Position numbers and translations under genes: made by a program. A stretch of 8,900 nucleotides of DNA from Nitrospiraceae bacterium (GTDB lineage Bacteria; Nitrospirota_A; Leptospirillia; Leptospirillales; Leptospirillaceae): the NCBI GenBank assembly GCA_028064945.1, contig JAPTWQ010000130.1, positions 1 through 8,900 on the forward strand. Reading direction: 5' to 3'. Position 1 is the stretch's first letter, and every line of letters starts with the position of its first letter. Shown here in pieces: positions 5,551 to 8,900 of this stretch. The notes under the pieces were generated by a model. That model did not search any database, was not told where the DNA came from, and was given only the letters and a program-made list of their open reading frames with translations.

Positions 5551-6885
5551 TCAAAACGGAAACATCGACCTTAGTGATCGGCTTCCTTTTGTCTTGAGGG
5601 CCGTCTTCATCATTCGACGGGCCTGGTCGAACTGGCGCAGAAGCTGGTTGACCTGCTGCACACTTGTTCCTGACCCTTGCGCAATTCTTTTTCTGCGATT
5701 TCCATCAATGAGATCCGGATTGGCACGTTCCTTCTTCGTCATCGAAAAGATCATCGCCTCGACACGCTTGAGCTCTGCCTCCATGACGCCCATGTCGATT
5801 TTCGCTTTTAGCGAGGCGGCGCCGGGGATCATCCCCATCAGGTCGTCGATGGAACCGATCTTCTTCATGCTCTGGATTTGCTGCAGGAAGTCGTCCAGAT
5901 CCATCTTGCGCTTGCCCATCTTGCGGGCAAGAGCTTCGGCCTCGTCCTGGGAGACAACATTCTTGGCCTTCTCAAGGAGGGTCTGGATATCCCCCATTCC
6001 AATGATCCGAGAGGCCATGCGGTCAGGGAAAAAGGCCTCAAGGCGATCGAGCTTCTCTCCCATCCCGACAAACTTGATCGGTTTCTTGAGGACCTGTCGG
6101 ATCGAGAGAACCGCACCGCCACGGGTATCGCCATCAAGCTTGGTGAAGACCACACCATCGACCCCGATTTCCTCATCGAAGGTCTTGGCAACGCCCACCG
6201 CCTCCTGCCCTTGCATGGCATCCACCACCAAGAGGCATTCCTTGGGAGAATAGAGGCGACGAAGTTCCTTGAGCTCTCCCATCAGGGCCGAGTCAACCGT
6301 GAGACGCCCTGCGGTATCCACAATCACGACTTCATACATTCCCTCAATCACACGACGCTTCACGAGGGGGTAAAGATCGGAAGGGCGGGTGGTCCCGTCA
6401 GGAGGAAGAAAAACGGGAACGCCAATCTGTTCGCCCAGAACCTTGAGCTGATCAATGGCCGCCAGACGGGCCAGGTCACTCGCCACAAGAAGAACACGCC
6501 GGTTCTGTCCCTTAAAGTGCAAGGCCAGCTTTGCTGCGGTGGTCGTCTTTCCCGACCCCTGAAGTCCCATCATGAAGATGATTGTCGGCGGCTTTGAGGC
6601 AAGGGCGATGGTCGCACGGTGGTCCCCCAGAATATGAACCATCTCCTGGTAGACCTCGGCAATGACCTGCTGGGCGCCCGTCAGTCCTGACGTCTGAGCC
6701 TGTCCCACAAGTCTTGAGGAAAGGGCCTCCGTAAAAGACTTGACGACATCGAGGCTCACATCCGCCTCGAGGAGTGCCACCCGAATTTCTTCGAGGGTCT
6801 CCCCCACAAGCTGCTCTGTCAGCCCGCCACGCCCGGTAAGCTTCTTGAAGATTCCTTCAAGACGGCCTGTCAGACTTTCAAACAT
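5551..6885 (-). CDS. ffh: Signal recognition particle GTPase Ffh
   Basis: Ffh binds the small SRP RNA and signal sequences emerging from the ribosome, and delivers them to the receptor FtsY at the membrane. The 444-residue protein has the N domain (1-90), the G domain (about 98-295) and the methionine-rich M domain (about 296-435). GTPase motifs are GLQGSGKTT (107-115), DLARLAAIDQL (137-147), DTAGR (190-194), TKLDGD (248-253) and GMGE (274-277). The M domain shows the MIPG turn and the RNA-binding RRKRIAQGSG (397-406). G2 differs from the usual D-x-x-RPAA-x-Q-L: R140 is kept, but Pro is Leu141 and the usual aromatic residue is Ala139. The ATG at 6885 lies six bases after the stop of the HU/IHF gene with only a weak ribosome site, which suggests coupled translation. 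Length is normal and no region is missing. Confidence 0.97.
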   Translation of the reverse strand: MFESLTGRLEGIFKKLTGRGGLTEQLVGETLEEIRVALLEADVSLDVVKSFTEALSSRLVGQAQTSGLTGAQQVIAEVYQEMVHILGDHRATIALASKPPTIIFMMGLQGSGKTTTAAKLALHFKGQNRRVLLVASDLARLAAIDQLKVLGEQIGVPVFLPPDGTTRPSDLYPLVKRRVIEGMYEVVIVDTAGRLTVDSALMGELKELRRLYSPKECLLVVDAMQGQEAVGVAKTFDEEIGVDGVVFTKLDGDTRGGAVLSIRQVLKKPIKFVGMGEKLDRLEAFFPDRMASRIIGMGDIQTLLEKAKNVVSQDEAEALARKMGKRKMDLDDFLQQIQSMKKIGSIDDLMGMIPGAASLKAKIDMGVMEAELKRVEAMIFSMTKKERANPDLIDGNRRKRIAQGSGTSVQQVNQLLRQFDQARRMMKTALKTKGSRSLRSMFPF

Positions 6886-6891
6886 GGGGCA

Positions 6892-7182
6892 TTACTCAGT
6901 CGGCTTGGATTTGAGCATTGCCTTCAGAATGCGGCTCTGCTTGAAGTAGGGAACCTTCTTCGAGCCGACAACCACCGAGGTTCCGGTCCGGGGGTTCCGC
7001 GCCTTCCGCTCCGACCGTGTCCTCACACGAAGAACACCGAAGTCGCGAAGCTCAACCGTATCCCCTTCGCGCAATCCTTCCTTCATCGACTCGAGGAAGA
7101 GATCAATCATGATGCGTGCATCTTCCCGACGAATTCCGGGAAACTGTCTGGCCAGTTTTTGCACAAGCTCACCTTTGGTCAT
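6892..7182 (-). CDS. HU/IHF family DNA-bending protein, IHF-beta-like
   Basis: This 96-residue protein belongs to the HU/IHF family of small dimeric nucleoid proteins that bend DNA by inserting a proline at the tip of a beta arm. The family helices fill 2-38, followed by VELRDFGVLRV (43-53) and the arm tip ARNPRTG (61-67) with intercalating P64. The C-terminal VPYFKQSRILKAML resembles the IHF VPHFKPGKEL segment more than HU, hence IHF-beta-like; the subunit type is not certain. The ATG at 7182 gives the standard N terminus (MTKGELVQKL). AAGGAG lies 12 bases upstream, rather far. An upstream extension of 27 codons is open but has no family resemblance. It sits 44 bp after sppA and six bases before ffh. 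An rpsA-sppA-ihf order is known in other Gram-negative lineages. Confidence 0.92.
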   Translation of the reverse strand: MTKGELVQKLARQFPGIRREDARIMIDLFLESMKEGLREGDTVELRDFGVLRVRTRSERKARNPRTGTSVVVGSKKVPYFKQSRILKAMLKSKPTE

Positions 7183-7226
7183 GGATTCCCAACACTCCTT
7201 CCCTACCGCTTGAGAATGGATAAATG

Positions 7227-8117
7227 CTATCGGACCCCGGAAAACTCCGGCATGACAGACCAAAATCCGAAGGATTCCTTCCCGAGTGTTTCCCAGAGAT
7301 GTCCGACCTGGGAAGACACCATCTTGTCTAAAAAGCTTTTTTCCGGAAAGCGCCGAACCACCGGCTTCCCAGAGATATGGGCCATTTTGGCGGCCTCATC
7401 AAGAGCATCGTTGTAGTCACCCAAAGAATCGACGAGATGGTTTCCAATGGCTGAGGCACCGGTAAAGACACGGCCATCCGCCAATGGTTCAATCGCCGAG
7501 ACCTGAAGATGGCGGCCCTTGGCAACGTCCCGAATGAACTGGCGATGCATTTCATCCAGAACAGATTGAAGATAGGCCTTCTCTTCCGGCGTCATCGGAC
7601 GAAAGGGAGAGCCGGCATCCTTGAGGGAGCCACTCTTCATGACCTCGCTTTGGACACCAATCTTTTTCATCAGATCTTCAAACTGGGCCAATTCCATAAT
7701 GACCCCGATACTTCCCGTCAAAGAGCCGGGAGAGGCAATAATACGATCACAGGCAGAAGCGATATAATAGGCACCGGACGCACCCACCGTTCCGATCGAT
7801 GCAATGACGGGCTTTCCTGACTTCCTCGCCTTCATCACTTCTTCATAAATATCCTGAGAGGGCACGACGGCTCCTCCTGGACTGTCAATCCGGAGAAGAA
7901 TGGCCTTGACCCTCGGATCGCGCGCCAAGGCGCGGATCTGTCGGATGGGCTTTCGTGAGGAAAGAATGACGCCCGAGATGCGAACAACTCCAATCTCGGC
8001 CCCTCCCACGAGGGGAACGGAACGGCTAAAAAAGGCCGCACCTCTTCCCAAAACGAAAAGGACACCCAAGACAACCACAATAACAAAAAAAGCCCTAAAA
8101 ATCTTCTTGAAGAGCAT
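7227..8117 (-). CDS. sppA: Signal peptide peptidase SppA (S49 family), single-domain type
   Basis: SppA degrades signal peptides left in the cytoplasmic membrane after secretion. The protein of 296 residues is the short, single-domain type found in Bacillus, not the double-length E. coli form. A basic N terminus and one membrane anchor (about 7-27) precede the S49 domain. Catalytic S114 lies in GASGAYYIAS (112-121). K166 in KSGSLKDAGSP (161-171) is the general base, 52 residues later, the same distance as Ser147-Lys199 in Bacillus SppA. LLRIDSPGG (74-82) and PGSLTGSIGV (130-139) are typical. The ATG at 8117 places the anchor directly at the N terminus but has only a weak G-rich ribosome site. 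A TTG at 8183 with a good AAGGG site would add 22 residues, and a terminator-like hairpin falls inside that extension. I prefer 8117. Confidence 0.93.
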   Translation of the reverse strand: MLFKKIFRAFFVIVVVLGVLFVLGRGAAFFSRSVPLVGGAEIGVVRISGVILSSRKPIRQIRALARDPRVKAILLRIDSPGGAVVPSQDIYEEVMKARKSGKPVIASIGTVGASGAYYIASACDRIIASPGSLTGSIGVIMELAQFEDLMKKIGVQSEVMKSGSLKDAGSPFRPMTPEEKAYLQSVLDEMHRQFIRDVAKGRHLQVSAIEPLADGRVFTGASAIGNHLVDSLGDYNDALDEAAKMAHISGKPVVRRFPEKSFLDKMVSSQVGHLWETLGKESFGFWSVMPEFSGVR

Positions 8118-8131
8118 CCCATATCCCAAGG

Positions 8132-8165
8132 AAAAAAGAGAGAGAGGGAAGTCTCCTTCCCTCTC
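8132..8165 (-). terminator. Intrinsic-terminator-like hairpin between rpsA and sppA
   Basis: On the minus strand a perfect 10-bp stem (8142-8151 paired with 8156-8165, six of the pairs G-C) closes on the four-base loop GAGA. It is followed by TCT, then C and six T residues (8132-8137). This is the layout of a rho-independent terminator and would end the rpsA transcript about 90 bases after its stop codon. It ends only 14 bases before the preferred sppA ATG, which leaves no room for a separate promoter between them. Expression of sppA and the downstream genes would therefore need read-through, an attenuation-like mechanism or a promoter inside sppA. Confidence 0.65.
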
Positions 8166-8247
8166 CGGACAACTCGCTCGCAACCCGTTTCCCTTCCGTA
8201 CAATGAAACCGGAAGTTCGGGCTGCAGGCCAGGACGATCAGGATCTC

Positions 8248-8264
8248 AGGGGGTTAAGCCCCCT
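8248..8264 (-). other. Small hairpin spanning the rpsA stop codon
   Basis: AGGGGG and CCCCCT pair (six base pairs, five of them G-C) around a five-base loop, with the rpsA TAA at 8254-8256 in and beside the loop. No T tract follows, so it is not a standard terminator. It could protect the rpsA message end or be chance. Only the pairing is seen; the function is unknown. Confidence 0.3.
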
Positions 8265-8900
8265 CATCCGCTCCTTTGACCGACAGGCCAATCTTTCGCT
8301 CGCCCTTGTCGACCTTGACGATACGGACCTGAAGTTCGGTTCCGACCGGGAAGAGCTGGTCTAGCCGCTCTCCGTTGGGCAAGTCGACCTCGCTGACATG
8401 AACAAGGCCCTCAACCCCCTCGGCGATTTCCACGAAGAAGCCAAAATCCATGACCTTTGTTACCTTGCCCTTCATGGACTGACCGACCTGGAAGCGCTCG
8501 GGAATATCTGTCTCCCAAGGATCGGACGCCATCTGCTTGTACCCCAGAGAAAGGCGCTGACGCTCCTTTTCAATCTTCAGGACAATGGCCTCAACCTTCT
8601 GTCCCTTCTTGAACATTTCGGAGGGGTGGCGAACATGACGGGTCCAGGAAAGATCCGAAATATGAATCAATCCGTCAATTCCTTCGTCCAGACCGACAAA
8701 GACGCCAAAGTCGGTAAGGCTCTTGACCTTTCCGGAGACGATCGTCCCGATCGGGTAGCGATCCTCAACGAGATCCCAGGGATTGGGGCCAAGCTGCTTG
8801 AGACCGAGGGAAATCTTCCGGTTCTTTTCGTCGATCTTCAGAACCTTTGCTTCGACGGTATCCCCGACGGCCATGATCTTGCTCGGATGCTTGACCTCAT
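8254..8900 (-). CDS. rpsA: 30S ribosomal protein S1, C-terminal part only
   Basis: This is the last 215 codons of ribosomal protein S1, which captures mRNA on the small subunit through repeated S1 (OB-fold) domains; the start lies beyond the right edge. The visible part holds the end of one S1 domain (the HPSKI-VGD-V-A-VLKID element, then NRKISLGLKQLGPNPW) and two complete domains. The first complete domain runs about residues 39-112 of the fragment, with TDFGVFVGLDEGIDGLIHISDLSW and SLGYKQMASDPW. The second follows, with MDFGFFVEIAEGVEGLVHVSEVDL and a terminal RKIGLSVKG. The linkers ending in DPW or NPW are typical of bacterial S1. An ATG at 8874 falls in the middle of a domain and is not a start. 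A small hairpin overlaps the stop, and a terminator-like structure lies 90 bases on. Confidence 0.95.
   Translation of the reverse strand, partial: EVKHPSKIMAVGDTVEAKVLKIDEKNRKISLGLKQLGPNPWDLVEDRYPIGTIVSGKVKSLTDFGVFVGLDEGIDGLIHISDLSWTRHVRHPSEMFKKGQKVEAIVLKIEKERQRLSLGYKQMASDPWETDIPERFQVGQSMKGKVTKVMDFGFFVEIAEGVEGLVHVSEVDLPNGERLDQLFPVGTELQVRIVKVDKGERKIGLSVKGADEGA

Noticed and set aside
5594..6597. Long plus-strand open frames (219 and 239 codons) opposite ffh
   Set aside because: They are antisense shadows of a fully conserved ffh; the translations have no family features.

Overview
The window is about 8.9 kb of a bacterial chromosome, roughly 55% GC. It is packed with housekeeping genes that all read on the minus strand, so transcription runs from right to left. 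I see no mobile element, CRISPR array, tRNA, rRNA or integration scar. The proteins look like those of a deep-branching Gram-negative bacterium. A Nitrospirota member such as Leptospirillum is my best guess, from overall protein character and gene order, with low to moderate confidence because no taxonomic marker was compared.

In transcription order the right third holds the 3' end of rpsA (ribosomal protein S1), sppA (signal peptide peptidase) and an HU/IHF DNA-bending protein gene. The middle holds the classical translation and secretion block: ffh (SRP GTPase), rpsP (S16), rimM (30S maturation), trmD (tRNA m1G37 methyltransferase), rplS (L19) and rnhB (RNase HII). The left third is a cell-wall and division block: ftsX, envC and the 5' part of ctpA.

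Genes are separated by only a few bases or overlap (ihf/ffh 6 bp apart, rimM/trmD 28-base overlap, rnhB/ftsX ATGA, ftsX/envC GTGA). This suggests one long, translationally coupled operon from ffh or ihf through envC. A terminator-like hairpin with a T tract lies just upstream of sppA. A sigma70-like promoter candidate lies upstream of ctpA.

The most unusual part is the ftsX-envC pair. In other bacteria the FtsEX ABC complex acts through EnvC to switch on peptidoglycan amidases. Here no ftsE adjoins ftsX. The FtsX loop that normally contacts FtsE is replaced by a long Arg/Ser/Pro-rich stretch. EnvC keeps the first zinc-binding motif of its LytM domain but has lost the HxH motif. TrmD carries Glu where E. 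coli has catalytic Asp169, Ffh has an altered G2 motif, and the usual KH-domain gene between rpsP and rimM is missing. I found no entirely new system; the window is mostly ordinary core genome with these points of divergence.
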